This document shows positions 16,523 to 24,708 of a stretch of DNA of 64,000 bases, one piece after another. The notes under the pieces are model-generated. The model was not told where the DNA came from and did not search any database. It was given only the letters and a program-made list of their open reading frames with translations. Source of the DNA: Nocardioides baekrokdamisoli (lineage in GTDB: Bacteria; Actinomycetota; Actinomycetes; Propionibacteriales; Nocardioidaceae). Where the stretch lies: positions 1,736,001 to 1,800,000 of the forward strand of contig NZ_AP019307.1 of NCBI RefSeq assembly GCF_003945325.1, read 5' to 3'. Every line of letters starts with the position of its first letter. Within the stretch, counting starts at the first letter, position 1. The position numbers and the translations under genes are program-made.

Positions 16523-16825
16523 GTGAGAGGACCGGTGTCAGTGATGGCTGCGGCGAAGAGGTTGTCGCCTGAGCAGATCGTGGCGAAGTTGCGGGATGCG
16601 GAGAAGCTCCAGGGCCAAGGCGCGACGATTCCGCAGGTGTGTAAACGGCTCGGCGTCAGCGAGCAGACGTTCTATCGGTGGCGTTCGAAGTACGGGGCGT
16701 TGAAGGAGGACGAGGCGATCCGGCTCAAGACGCTGGAACAGGAGAACGCCCGGCTGAAGCGGATCGTTGCTGAGCAGGCGTTGGACATCTCGATGTTGAA
16801 GGACCTGTCCAAGGGAAACTTCTAA
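16523..16825 (+). CDS. IS3-family OrfA (helix-turn-helix transposase subunit)
   Basis: 100 residues from GTG 16523; an in-frame ATG at 16544 (MAAAKRLSPEQ) is the other possible start. HTH_Tnp_1 domain: IVAKLRDAEKLQGQGATIPQVCKRLGVSEQTFYRWRSKYG, then a leucine-zipper helix (LEQENARLKRIVAEQALDISMLKDL) used for multimerisation. It ends at TAA immediately after a canonical slippery heptamer G-GGA-AAC (16813-16819); slipping back one base would fuse it to OrfB and give a 391-residue transposase. Confidence 0.93.
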   Translation: MRGPVSVMAAAKRLSPEQIVAKLRDAEKLQGQGATIPQVCKRLGVSEQTFYRWRSKYGALKEDEAIRLKTLEQENARLKRIVAEQALDISMLKDLSKGNF

Positions 16826-16848
16826 GCCCGGCTCGTCGACGCGATGCG

Positions 16849-17697
16849 GTGGCTCACCTTGAGAAGAAGTTCAAGGTCAGTGAACGGCGTGCGTGTCGTC
16901 TTGTCGGGCAGCCCCGATCCTCCAACCGTTACGCCCCGGTGCCGTCGGATTTCGAAGCTCATTTGGTCGCGCGGATGACCAAGCTGGCCGGTCGGCATCC
17001 GAAGTGGGGCTACCGGATCATCCACGCACTCTTGGTCGAGGAAGGCTGGGAGATCAACCGGAAACGCATCGAGCGGTTGTGGCGCCAAGAAGGGCTCCAA
17101 GTGCCCCCACGACGGAGCAAAGATGCAGGTCAGAAGGCACGTGGGGACGACGAGAACTCGTTGTGGAAGCTGCCACCGTTACGTCGCAATCACATCTGGT
17201 CCTATGACTTCGTGACCCGTAGGACCGATGACGGCCGCGCGGTGCGGGTGCTGAACGTGATCGATGAGTTCACCCGTGTCGCGCTCGGGTCGTGGGTGGC
17301 CAGGTCGATCGGTGCCGTCCATGTCCAACGTCACTTGGAGGTCCTCTTCGAACGTCACGGGAAGCCTTCGTTGATCCGAGCCGACAACGGCCGGGAGTTC
17401 GTGGCCGACTCCCTGCGTGAGTGGCTGACCGAGCAAGGCGTTCGGGCGGTGTTCGTGGCCAAGGCCTCGCCGCAGCAGAACGGGTACATCGAACGCTTCA
17501 ACGGCACGATGTCGCGGGAGCTGTTCGGGCACGAGATCTACCACTCGGTCCTGGAAGTTCGACACGTCGTCAACGAGTGGACGCAGATGTACAACACCCG
17601 CCGACCCCACCGGGGATTGGGTGGCAAGACCCCAGCGGCGTACGCGAAGATGTACCCCGACACAGTCGATCCCGAAGAGGATGGTGGTTGCCCGTGA
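16849..17697 (+). CDS. IS3-family OrfB (DDE transposase)
   Basis: 282 residues counted from GTG 16849, although the frame is open back to the slippery site at 16813-16819, so the true product is probably OrfAB. It has the HTH_21 segment (YRIIHALLVEEGWEINRKRIERLWR) and the integrase core with catalytic D in WSYDFVTRR, D in SLIRADNGREFVADSL and E in QNGYIERFNGTM, the D-D-35-E pattern of IS3. Apparently intact. Confidence 0.93.
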   Translation: MAHLEKKFKVSERRACRLVGQPRSSNRYAPVPSDFEAHLVARMTKLAGRHPKWGYRIIHALLVEEGWEINRKRIERLWRQEGLQVPPRRSKDAGQKARGDDENSLWKLPPLRRNHIWSYDFVTRRTDDGRAVRVLNVIDEFTRVALGSWVARSIGAVHVQRHLEVLFERHGKPSLIRADNGREFVADSLREWLTEQGVRAVFVAKASPQQNGYIERFNGTMSRELFGHEIYHSVLEVRHVVNEWTQMYNTRRPHRGLGGKTPAAYAKMYPDTVDPEEDGGCP

Positions 17698-17801
17698 GAG
17701 GGACTACCACCACTGCGCCTGGACCAGTCCGATCGCAGCCCAGGATCGGAGAGTCAGCCCGGAAGTCTCACACCGGGCGGACCAGAAAACAGGGGCCGGA
17801 C

Positions 17802-18272
17802 ATGGGACTCCTGCTCGGAGGGTTTAAGCAGTACTGCTTCGTCGTGGCGATCGACGACACAAACGGAAACCTGACCGCAGGCACGACCGAGACCACTACC
17901 ACTGGTCGTGCACTACAAACGCCCGGAGTTGGGGTCTCGCTGAGTGGAGGGCCGTCGAGTGCTCGGACCGTCGACCAACAGGGAGGTCCGTTCTACTACG
18001 GCGGCGGGTCGGCGGAGATACGTTCCCACGTCAGCGTCGGCGGCGGCGGCTACTACGGTACGAATCCGTGTGCGCCGGGAGGATTTGTTGCAGGTTACGA
18101 GGGTTCCGTTGGGACGGGCCTTGGGCCTAGCTTTGAGGTCCACGGAGGAGTCAGCAACACGACTACACACACGTTCCTGAGCGTTCCACTAGTACCGTTG
18201 CTTCAGGGGATCATGACGTCTCCGTCGACGGTAGTGACCAGTATGTGGGGTTTGGTTGGTGGCTTCCTATGA
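17802..18272 (+). pseudogene. Truncated C-terminal module of an unknown (toxin-like) protein
   Basis: After the IS end the frame is open for 156 codons, ending in a TGA that overlaps the next gene's ATG. The 5' part has been removed by the insertion; the apparent ATG at 17802 is made by the IS junction. The segment is rich in Gly, Thr and Ser (GGGSAEIRSHVSVGGGGYYG, YEGSVGTGLGPSFEVHGG) and looks like the variable C-terminal end of a large secreted protein. A small gene coupled to its stop gives it the layout of an effector-immunity pair. No family was recognised; the toxin idea is inference from layout. Confidence 0.45.
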
Positions 18273-18601
18273 GGCGGACGTATGTAGGTGGCTTGTGGAT
18301 GTCGGTGTGGATGAGACTCAGCTGGCCACTTGTTCGCCTCCAGGCCACGGAGGACCGGATCACGTTCGAGGCGCGCTTCGGAATCGGCATCTTCCTCGGG
18401 CCATGGATTGTTAAGAAAGAGGAGATCTCCGCGATCCGCATGAACCCTTCGTGGGGCGACATCGAGATTCACTTCCGAGAGCCGAGGCGGACCTTTCTTT
18501 TCAGTTCAAAGAAGTACACATTCGGATCGCCGGTGTTCCGTCCGGCCGAGTTGCTCTCAGAGCTCCACAGTCTCGGGTACCCGGTCGAACTCGGACACTG
18601 A
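18269..18601 (+). CDS. Small PH-like protein coupled to the truncated module
   Basis: 110 residues, ATG overlapping the upstream TGA by 4 nt. Alternating strands (RLSWPLVRLQATEDRITFEARFG, EISAIRMNPSWGDIEIHFRE, RRTFLFSSKKYTF) followed by a C-terminal helix (ELLSELHSLGYPVE) suggest a pleckstrin-homology-like fold. Similar small proteins follow toxin genes in actinobacterial islands, so an immunity role is possible. No signal peptide. Base composition is less GC-rich than the core genes. Function unassigned. Confidence 0.55.
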   Translation: MRRTYVGGLWMSVWMRLSWPLVRLQATEDRITFEARFGIGIFLGPWIVKKEEISAIRMNPSWGDIEIHFREPRRTFLFSSKKYTFGSPVFRPAELLSELHSLGYPVELGH

Positions 18602-18894
18602 TGGTAGCCAGCCCTAGCGGTGTCCCAAATGTGCTGTGCTCGACATTCCGGTTACCCGCGTGTCCTACCCCCGATTTTCGGTCCACATCTCGCGTGGGTG
18701 CTCGAAACGTTGAGAGTGCTGTGGAGGTGTGTGATGGCTGCAGTTGAGCGGTTCATTTTGGGTTACCGAGGGTGCACGATTTTAGGATTTGTCCGGCCCC
18801 TGTTTTCTGGTCCGCCCGGTGTGAGACTTCCGGGCTGACTCTCCGATCCTGGGCTGCGATCGGACTGGTCCAGGCGCAGTGGTGGTAGTCCCTC

Positions 18895-19743
18895 TCACGG
18901 GCAACCACCATCCTCTTCGGGATCGACTGTGTCGGGGTACATCTTCGCGTACGCCGCTGGGGTCTTGCCACCCAATCCCCGGTGGGGTCGGCGGGTGTTG
19001 TACATCTGCGTCCACTCGTTGACGACGTGTCGAACTTCCAGGACCGAGTGGTAGATCTCGTGCCCGAACAGCTCCCGCGACATCGTGCCGTTGAAGCGTT
19101 CGATGTACCCGTTCTGCTGCGGCGAGGCCTTGGCCACGAACACCGCCCGAACGCCTTGCTCGGTCAGCCACTCACGCAGGGAGTCGGCCACGAACTCCCG
19201 GCCGTTGTCGGCTCGGATCAACGAAGGCTTCCCGTGACGTTCGAAGAGGACCTCCAAGTGACGTTGGACATGGACGGCACCGATCGACCTGGCCACCCAC
19301 GACCCGAGCGCGACACGGGTGAACTCATCGATCACGTTCAGCACCCGCACCGCGCGGCCGTCATCGGTCCTACGGGTCACGAAGTCATAGGACCAGATGT
19401 GATTGCGACGTAACGGTGGCAGCTTCCACAACGAGTTCTCGTCGTCCCCACGTGCCTTCTGACCTGCATCTTTGCTCCGTCGTGGGGGCACTTGGAGCCC
19501 TTCTTGGCGCCACAACCGCTCGATGCGTTTCCGGTTGATCTCCCAGCCTTCCTCGACCAAGAGTGCGTGGATGATCCGGTAGCCCCACTTCGGATGCCGA
19601 CCGGCCAGCTTGGTCATCCGCGCGACCAAATGAGCTTCGAAATCCGACGGCACCGGGGCGTAACGGTTGGAGGATCGGGGCTGCCCGACAAGACGACACG
19701 CACGCCGTTCACTGACCTTGAACTTCTTCTCAAGGTGAGCCAC
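18895..19743 (-). CDS. IS3-family OrfB, copy 2
   Basis: 282 residues, identical in protein sequence to the copy 1 OrfB (D-D-E core: WSYDFV, RADNGREF, GYIERFNG). The frame stays open back to the GGGAAAC slippery site near 19773-19779. Apparently functional. Confidence 0.93.
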   Translation of the reverse strand: MAHLEKKFKVSERRACRLVGQPRSSNRYAPVPSDFEAHLVARMTKLAGRHPKWGYRIIHALLVEEGWEINRKRIERLWRQEGLQVPPRRSKDAGQKARGDDENSLWKLPPLRRNHIWSYDFVTRRTDDGRAVRVLNVIDEFTRVALGSWVARSIGAVHVQRHLEVLFERHGKPSLIRADNGREFVADSLREWLTEQGVRAVFVAKASPQQNGYIERFNGTMSRELFGHEIYHSVLEVRHVVNEWTQMYNTRRPHRGLGGKTPAAYAKMYPDTVDPEEDGGCP

Positions 19744-19766
19744 CGCATCGCGTCGACGAGCCGGGC

Positions 19767-20069
19767 TTAGAAGTTTCCCTTGGACAGGTCCTTCAACATC
19801 GAGATGTCCAACGCCTGCTCAGCAACGATCCGCTTCAGCCGGGCGTTCTCCTGTTCCAGCGTCTTGAGCCGGATCGCCTCGTCCTCCTTCAACGCCCCGT
19901 ACTTCGAACGCCACCGATAGAACGTCTGCTCGCTGACGCCGAGCCGTTTACACACCTGCGGAATCGTCGCGCCTTGGCCCTGGAGCTTCTCCGCATCCCG
20001 CAACTTCGCCACGATCTGCTCAGGCGACAACCTCTTCGCCGCAGCCATCACTGACACCGGTCCTCTCAC
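19767..20069 (-). CDS. IS3-family OrfA, copy 2
   Basis: 100 residues, identical to copy 1 OrfA: HTH domain followed by a leucine-zipper helix. It ends right after the GGGAAAC frameshift heptamer. Confidence 0.93.
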   Translation of the reverse strand: MRGPVSVMAAAKRLSPEQIVAKLRDAEKLQGQGATIPQVCKRLGVSEQTFYRWRSKYGALKEDEAIRLKTLEQENARLKRIVAEQALDISMLKDLSKGNF

Positions 20070-20119
20070 TCATGGATGGATCCTCACAAGTTTTGGACCA
20101 GTTTTCGGGGGGCCGGACA

Positions 20120-20529
20120 GTAACAAGATCGTCGGCTACTCCATCGACTCACGGATGAAGTCGAGCCTGGCCGCGTCTGCGATGCGCAACGCGATCGCGC
20201 TGCGATCACCGGTCGCGACGGTGTGCCATTCGGACAGAGGCGGTCAATTTCGCGCGAAACGGGTTCAGCGACTGCTCGCGAACAACGGGCTCGTCGGATC
20301 GATGGGCCGCTCCTACGGTGCCGGCGACAACGCCTTCATGGAGAGCTTCTTCTCCCTGCTCCAGAAGAACGTCCTCAACACCAGGCGGTGGGAAACCCGG
20401 GAGGAACTGCGCCAGGCGATCGTGACCTGGATCGAAACCAAGTACAACCGTCGACGTCGTCAACGCGGCCTCGGGAAGCTCACCCCGGTCGAGTTTGAGA
20501 TGATCTACCAGGCCGCAGAAGCGGCCTGA
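20120..20529 (+). pseudogene. 5'-truncated IS3-family (IS150-like) transposase remnant
   Basis: From the first base after IS copy 2 the frame reads NKIVGYSIDSRMKSSLAASA and continues to VATVCHSDRGGQF, YGAGDNAFMESFFSLLQK and RRRQRGLGKLTPVEFE, i.e. the second Asp and the Glu of an integrase core of a different IS3 lineage. The N-terminal part and first catalytic Asp are gone, removed by copy 2. The old element's right terminus is probably near 20564 (GTGTCAACCAAAGCGGGGGC). Confidence 0.88.
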
Positions 20530-20817
20530 TCAACGCAAACCCTGCGTGTCAACCAAAGCGGGGGCAGACCCTCGCGGCAAAAGAGTGCACTTGGGCTTAG
20601 CCGGGCGAGCACTGCCGATTGCAGATTGCGGCAATGGTCGGGGTTGAGCGACCTTGGCTCTAGAACCCGCCCTTCTGATGCTGAGCCTGATGGTCGGTTC
20701 ATGCTCTCGGGCGCGTAGGAGATGTCGCGGTTTCCGTGCTCCACCCCCGTCTTGTTGGCGGAGTTGTGCGTGGTCGTCTTAGGCTGCTGAGGTAGCTATT
20801 TTGGGGTGGGAGAGTAG

Positions 20818-23418
20818 ATGCGCAAGGGATGTGGTTTCGCACGGCGGCGGCTGGCCTTGGCGCGCACTGTTAGTGCCGTGGCGGCGAGCCTGTTTGCTGC
20901 TGGGCTTGCGTTGACGATCGAACCCTCGACCCTCGGAGCCAGCGCACTGACTAGTTCGCTGACAGCACCCGCCATCGCACAGGGCGGCCGGGTGAACATT
21001 CATGGGGGCGTGCTTCACCGGACCGGCTGCCTGCGCCCGGTCGTCGTGCAACAGCACGCGTCGGGTGCTTGGCGTCCAATCGCGCAGGCGAACGCGACCG
21101 TGAACGGCTACTTCTCGATCGCATTGCCGACCTCTCACGTCGGCACGTTTTCGTTTCGAGCGGTGGCTCCGGGGCGGTGTGGCTATGCGGCGGCGTTTGG
21201 ATCACCGCTATCGCTGAACGTGACTGTACCGATGCCACCGAGGCCAGCGAACCCGATCACACATGCAACGGCATCACCTACTGATCCAGGAGTGGCTGTC
21301 CAACTTGTGTGGACGCCGACAACTATCGGCGCAACTCAGATAGTGATCCGACGTGTCTCCGGATCAACTCCCGCGTCGTCGCCCGTTCAGGGGACATTGG
21401 TTGACACGTTGACTCCCGCCGATCAGACGGTCGGTAGCTTTATTGACACGCAGGGTCTGACTCCCGGCGGAACCTATTCATATTCTTGGTTCTATCAGGA
21501 CTCGACCGGCGCGTGGTCTCCGCCGGTCTCGGCAACCGCCGTCGCCTCTGCGCCCCCAGCGGGCTTTAGTTGGACCCCCGGGGCCGTACTGGAGCCAATG
21601 ACGTCGGCCGCCCGAGGGTTCTCGTGCGCTACCACCAATTTTTGCATGGCTACCAACGGGCACTCTTACTACACGTTCAATGGCACTGCGTGGAGTTCCC
21701 CGGCAACCTTCCCCCTCGACGTCCCTTCTATGACCGCGTCGGCGCTTGGCCCCACCGGTGAGCTCCTCAGCTGCGGCAGCCCCACCTTCTGCGTCGCTGT
21801 GGGTGCCGACCAGATGTCGATTTGGGACGGGACCTCCTGGGCGCCTGCCACCTCGCTCGATTCGATCTTTCCCACGAACGTCAGCCTTTCCGGCCCGGAC
21901 GTCCACGCTCGGGCTGCGGGGCTGTCGTGCGTGTCGGCAACCTGGTGCATGCTGGTGAACGAGGACCTTCAGTCGGCGATTTGGGACGGCTCGACCTGGA
22001 CGACACTCGCCTCAATCAGACCGGGTGAGAACGCTTTTGCCATGGGCCTGTGGTGCAATTCCCCGACCGCATGCATTCTTGATGGTTTCGATTCGATCGA
22101 TGCCGCATGGAACGGGTCCACTTGGACCAACCTCGGGCCCTCCATCGGCCTCGCCGCTGACGCCTGTGGATCCGCCACGATGTGCATCGGATTTACCAAT
22201 GACGGCACGCCCCTCACCTCGTCTGGCAATACCGGATCGTGGTCACGCGGCCAGGCGTCCCTGTGGCCCGGCCAGCAGGTCAACGGAATCAGAGCCAGTT
22301 GCAGTTCGGCGACTTCGTGCGTAGCCGTAGCTGCGGTCGGATCGGACCTTGAGCGCACGTCCTACAACGGCATTGCCTGGTCTACGCCGGCAGTGTTGCT
22401 AGCAGGAGCCAACAACACCGGGTTCGTGCAATGCGACTCGAGTCGATGCGTCGCGATCGCACACGAGGCAGGCGACTTCTCCAACGAAGTAGCGTTTACT
22501 GAGACTCTCGGACTCTGGGGCGGCCCTCACACCATCGTTCACGACAACGTGGAAGTAGCTGCCGCCTGCAAGCCCGGCGGGGCATGCGCGGTCGTCGACT
22601 CGACCGGCAATGTCCGCGCGCTCCTTGGCTCAACATGGTCCGCGCCGCTCAACGTTGATCCGTCAGCCCAGGTGACCGGCGTCGCTTGTAACGCAGTCGT
22701 CTGCGGTGTGATCGATGCCGGAGGCGGTGCGGTGATGTATTCGGCGAACGGCTGGCAGGCCCGACAAGTTGTTGACTCGGTCGGTTTGGACGCAATCACC
22801 TGCGCCTCGGACGGTTCATGTGTAGCGGTCGACGGGAACGGCGGAACTGTCCGCTACGAGAATGGCGTCTGGTCGCCGCCCGCTCCGCGCCCGGCGCCGC
22901 AGAACAACCCGATGGCGACAGCGGGCTGGAAGATCGGCTGCGGTTCGGCCAACTATTGCGTTCTCGCCGATCCTTACAACGCGTGGATAAATGCGGGTAC
23001 TGGCTGGACCCTCCTCACAAGTCCGCCAGGCGAAGGCGTCGACACTACGACCGCATTCGCAGCGCCAGGCGCGTTGGCATGCTCTGCTCCGACAACGTGC
23101 ACATTGACCGGTGACCAGATCCCGTACCTGTACGCGAACTGGTTGCCAGATGATTCATGGTCCGGGCGACCGATTCAACTTCAGGACACCTACGCCCCGC
23201 AGTACTTGAGCGATGGACTCTCGATGGCCTGCCCCGCCGCTGACCTATGCGTCGTGACCGAAACCGCAAATGGAGATATCGCCACCATTTCTCAAACAGG
23301 TGCCACATCCACCAGCAGCCCTATCAACCTCAACGGAGCCGACAGCGTCGCGTGCTCATCCACGAGCTTTTGCCTCGGACTCGACAACTACGGAGTTATC
23401 GCGACCGCTACCCGATGA
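20818..23418 (+). CDS. Large secreted protein with 14 paired-cysteine repeats
   Basis: 866 residues from ATG 20818. An N-terminal signal peptide (RRLALARTVSAVAASLFAAGLALT) is followed by a beta-sandwich (GRVNIHGGVLHRTGCLRPVV), a fibronectin-type-III-like domain (QLVWTPTTIGATQIVIRRVSG to TYSYSWFYQDSTGAWS), and from about residue 270 a tandem array of roughly 40-residue units. Each unit has the core SC-x(4-6)-CVAV followed by an aromatic-Asn-Gly-x-x-W strand, e.g. LSCGSPTFCVAV, ASCSSATSCVAV, ITCASDGSCVAV, VACSSTSFCLGL. I count 14 cysteine pairs. The repeats suggest a disulfide-stabilised beta-propeller exposed outside the cell. No catalytic motif, sortase signal or membrane anchor is seen. Lower-GC codon use than the core supports transfer with the island. 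Confidence 0.72.
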   Translation: MRKGCGFARRRLALARTVSAVAASLFAAGLALTIEPSTLGASALTSSLTAPAIAQGGRVNIHGGVLHRTGCLRPVVVQQHASGAWRPIAQANATVNGYFSIALPTSHVGTFSFRAVAPGRCGYAAAFGSPLSLNVTVPMPPRPANPITHATASPTDPGVAVQLVWTPTTIGATQIVIRRVSGSTPASSPVQGTLVDTLTPADQTVGSFIDTQGLTPGGTYSYSWFYQDSTGAWSPPVSATAVASAPPAGFSWTPGAVLEPMTSAARGFSCATTNFCMATNGHSYYTFNGTAWSSPATFPLDVPSMTASALGPTGELLSCGSPTFCVAVGADQMSIWDGTSWAPATSLDSIFPTNVSLSGPDVHARAAGLSCVSATWCMLVNEDLQSAIWDGSTWTTLASIRPGENAFAMGLWCNSPTACILDGFDSIDAAWNGSTWTNLGPSIGLAADACGSATMCIGFTNDGTPLTSSGNTGSWSRGQASLWPGQQVNGIRASCSSATSCVAVAAVGSDLERTSYNGIAWSTPAVLLAGANNTGFVQCDSSRCVAIAHEAGDFSNEVAFTETLGLWGGPHTIVHDNVEVAAACKPGGACAVVDSTGNVRALLGSTWSAPLNVDPSAQVTGVACNAVVCGVIDAGGGAVMYSANGWQARQVVDSVGLDAITCASDGSCVAVDGNGGTVRYENGVWSPPAPRPAPQNNPMATAGWKIGCGSANYCVLADPYNAWINAGTGWTLLTSPPGEGVDTTTAFAAPGALACSAPTTCTLTGDQIPYLYANWLPDDSWSGRPIQLQDTYAPQYLSDGLSMACPAADLCVVTETANGDIATISQTGATSTSSPINLNGADSVACSSTSFCLGLDNYGVIATATR

Positions 23419-23558
23419 GCGGAACGAGGTGCGCAGCGATGTGGATGGCTATTGACCTTCACAGGCGGCGCCATCCGCTCGGTGACGGCCACGCGAACTA
23501 ACATCCCTCCAGTCACGTTGCGGCAGATCAGGATGGATCGCCGTGTCACGATTGCGCC

Positions 23559-23963
23559 ATGCAATCCGGCGCGCAAGTCGTGAGAGCCAAGTACGCCTTC
23601 CGGGGGATGGCGGCTTCCCTAGGAGCAACCATCCCGCTTGCTCCCAACACGCGAATAACTCTCAGCGGGATTGCCCGATGGCACGTGCAGGGCATGCCGC
23701 GCACTGCCTATGTTCGACTCAGCGACGATCGCCTCTCAGTGCTCCTGCATTTCGCGTTCAGGCCCGACCAGGTCATCGACATGCCACGGACGGCGATTCG
23801 GTCTGTTCGGTGGAGTGGCGGAATCACTGAGATCGACTACCAAATGTCTTCTGGAGCAGAAGAACTGCTGCGGCTGGGTGATTGGCGCGGTCGGTTCGGC
23901 GCTCCTTCCCAGCCCATCGAGTGCCGAGCCCTGGCCAGCGCACTCGGCTGGGATGCGTCCTGA
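23559..23963 (+). CDS. Hypothetical PH-like protein of the island
   Basis: 134 residues; ATG 23559 lies exactly 6 nt after a CACGAT hexamer (23547-23552), the leaderless arrangement used elsewhere here. The strand-rich sequence (NTRITLSGIARWHVQGM, AYVRLSDDRLSVLLHFAFRP, TAIRSVRWSGGITEIDYQ) and a C-terminal helix (IECRALASALGWD) resemble a bacterial PH-like domain and the layout of the 18269-18601 protein. No signal peptide. It lies 140 nt after the cysteine-repeat gene. Function unassigned. Confidence 0.6.
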   Translation: MQSGAQVVRAKYAFRGMAASLGATIPLAPNTRITLSGIARWHVQGMPRTAYVRLSDDRLSVLLHFAFRPDQVIDMPRTAIRSVRWSGGITEIDYQMSSGAEELLRLGDWRGRFGAPSQPIECRALASALGWDAS

Positions 23964-23997
23964 CTCGTCGCGGCAGACATCCCAGGTTCTGTTTGTG

Positions 23998-24332
23998 TCA
24001 AGCAGCGCGGTCGATGATGTGTGACCAGGCTGCTTTCTCGTCGTAGAGGGTGTCGGTTTTGAGGCAGCCGTGGAGGATGCCGATCCACCGGTTCGCGAGT
24101 TGTCGTAGGGCGGCTTGGTGGCCGGTCCCGCGGGCACGGATTTGTTGGTAGTAGGCCTTCGCGCCGGGTGATCCCCGCATCGATGAGAACGCCCACAACT
24201 GGGCGGCGTCCCCGAGGCGTTTGTTGCGGGCATAGCGAGCCAGGACGACCTTCTTCGTCCCGGACGCACGGGTGATGGGTGCGGTGCCGGCGTAGGCCTT
24301 TCGGGCCTTGGCGTCGGCGTATCGGTTCGGGT
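23998..24332 (-). pseudogene. IS110-family transposase, C-terminal remnant
   Basis: Reading leftward from the IS copy 3 boundary: NPNRYADAKARKAYAGTAPI, TRASGTKKVVLARYARNKRL, then LWAFSSMRGSPGAKAYYQQI and HQAALRQLANRWIGILHGCL up to a stop at 23998. This is the transposase-20 (C-terminal) domain of IS110 enzymes with the usual SG and R/N-rich block. The N-terminal RuvC-like part is missing, cut away by insertion of IS copy 3. Confidence 0.85.
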
Positions 24333-24382
24333 TGTCCGGCCCCCCGATTTCTGGTCCAAAACTTGTGAGAATCCATCCATGA

Positions 24383-24685
24383 GTGAGAGGACCGGTGTCA
24401 GTGATGGCTGCCGCTAAGAGGTTGTCGCCTGAGCAGATCGTGGCGAAGTTGCGGGATGCGGAGAAGCTTCAGGGGCAGGGCGCGACGATCCCGCAGGTGT
24501 GCAAACGGCTCGGGGTGTCTGAGCAGACGTTCTATCGCTGGCGTCAGAAGTACGGGGCGTTGAAGGAAGACGAGGCGATCCGGCTCAAAACCCTGGAGCA
24601 GGAGAACGCTCGGTTGAAACGGATCGTGGCTGAGCAGGCGCTCGACATCTCGATGTTGAAGGACCTTGCGAAGGGAAACTTCTGA
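24383..24685 (+). CDS. IS3-family OrfA, copy 3
   Basis: 100 residues, nearly identical to the other OrfA copies (RWRQKYG in place of RWRSKYG; DLAKGNF in place of DLSKGNF). The GGGAAAC frameshift heptamer is conserved at 24673-24679, followed by TGA. Confidence 0.92.
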   Translation: MRGPVSVMAAAKRLSPEQIVAKLRDAEKLQGQGATIPQVCKRLGVSEQTFYRWRQKYGALKEDEAIRLKTLEQENARLKRIVAEQALDISMLKDLAKGNF

Positions 24686-24708
24686 GCCCGTCCCGTCGAC
24701 GCGACGCG

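Larger units (their letters stand above)
16473..17802 (+). mobile_element. IS3-family insertion sequence, copy 1 (1330 bp)
   Basis: Bounded by imperfect terminal inverted repeats: the left end begins TGTCCGGCCCC and continues to CTGGTCC, and the complement of the right end begins TGTCCGGCCCC, then TGTTTTCTGGTCC. It encodes OrfA and OrfB joined by a -1 frameshift signal. The proteins are identical to those of the inverted copy at 18790-20119. No flanking target duplication is visible (CGG left, TGG right), consistent with later recombination between copies. Confidence 0.9.
18790..20119 (-). mobile_element. IS3-family insertion sequence, copy 2 (1330 bp, inverted)
   Basis: Same length and termini as copy 1 but in the opposite orientation, with identical predicted proteins. 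Together the two copies flank a 987-bp segment (17803-18789) that could invert by homologous recombination. Its right end cuts into an older IS3 transposase (remnant at 20120-20529). No matching 3-4 bp target duplication is seen at its ends. Confidence 0.9.

Noticed and set aside
17421-17801. Reading of the IS3 3' region in the frame of the truncated 17802-18272 module
   Set aside because: Arginine-rich shadow of OrfB. The continuous frame across the IS junction is accidental.
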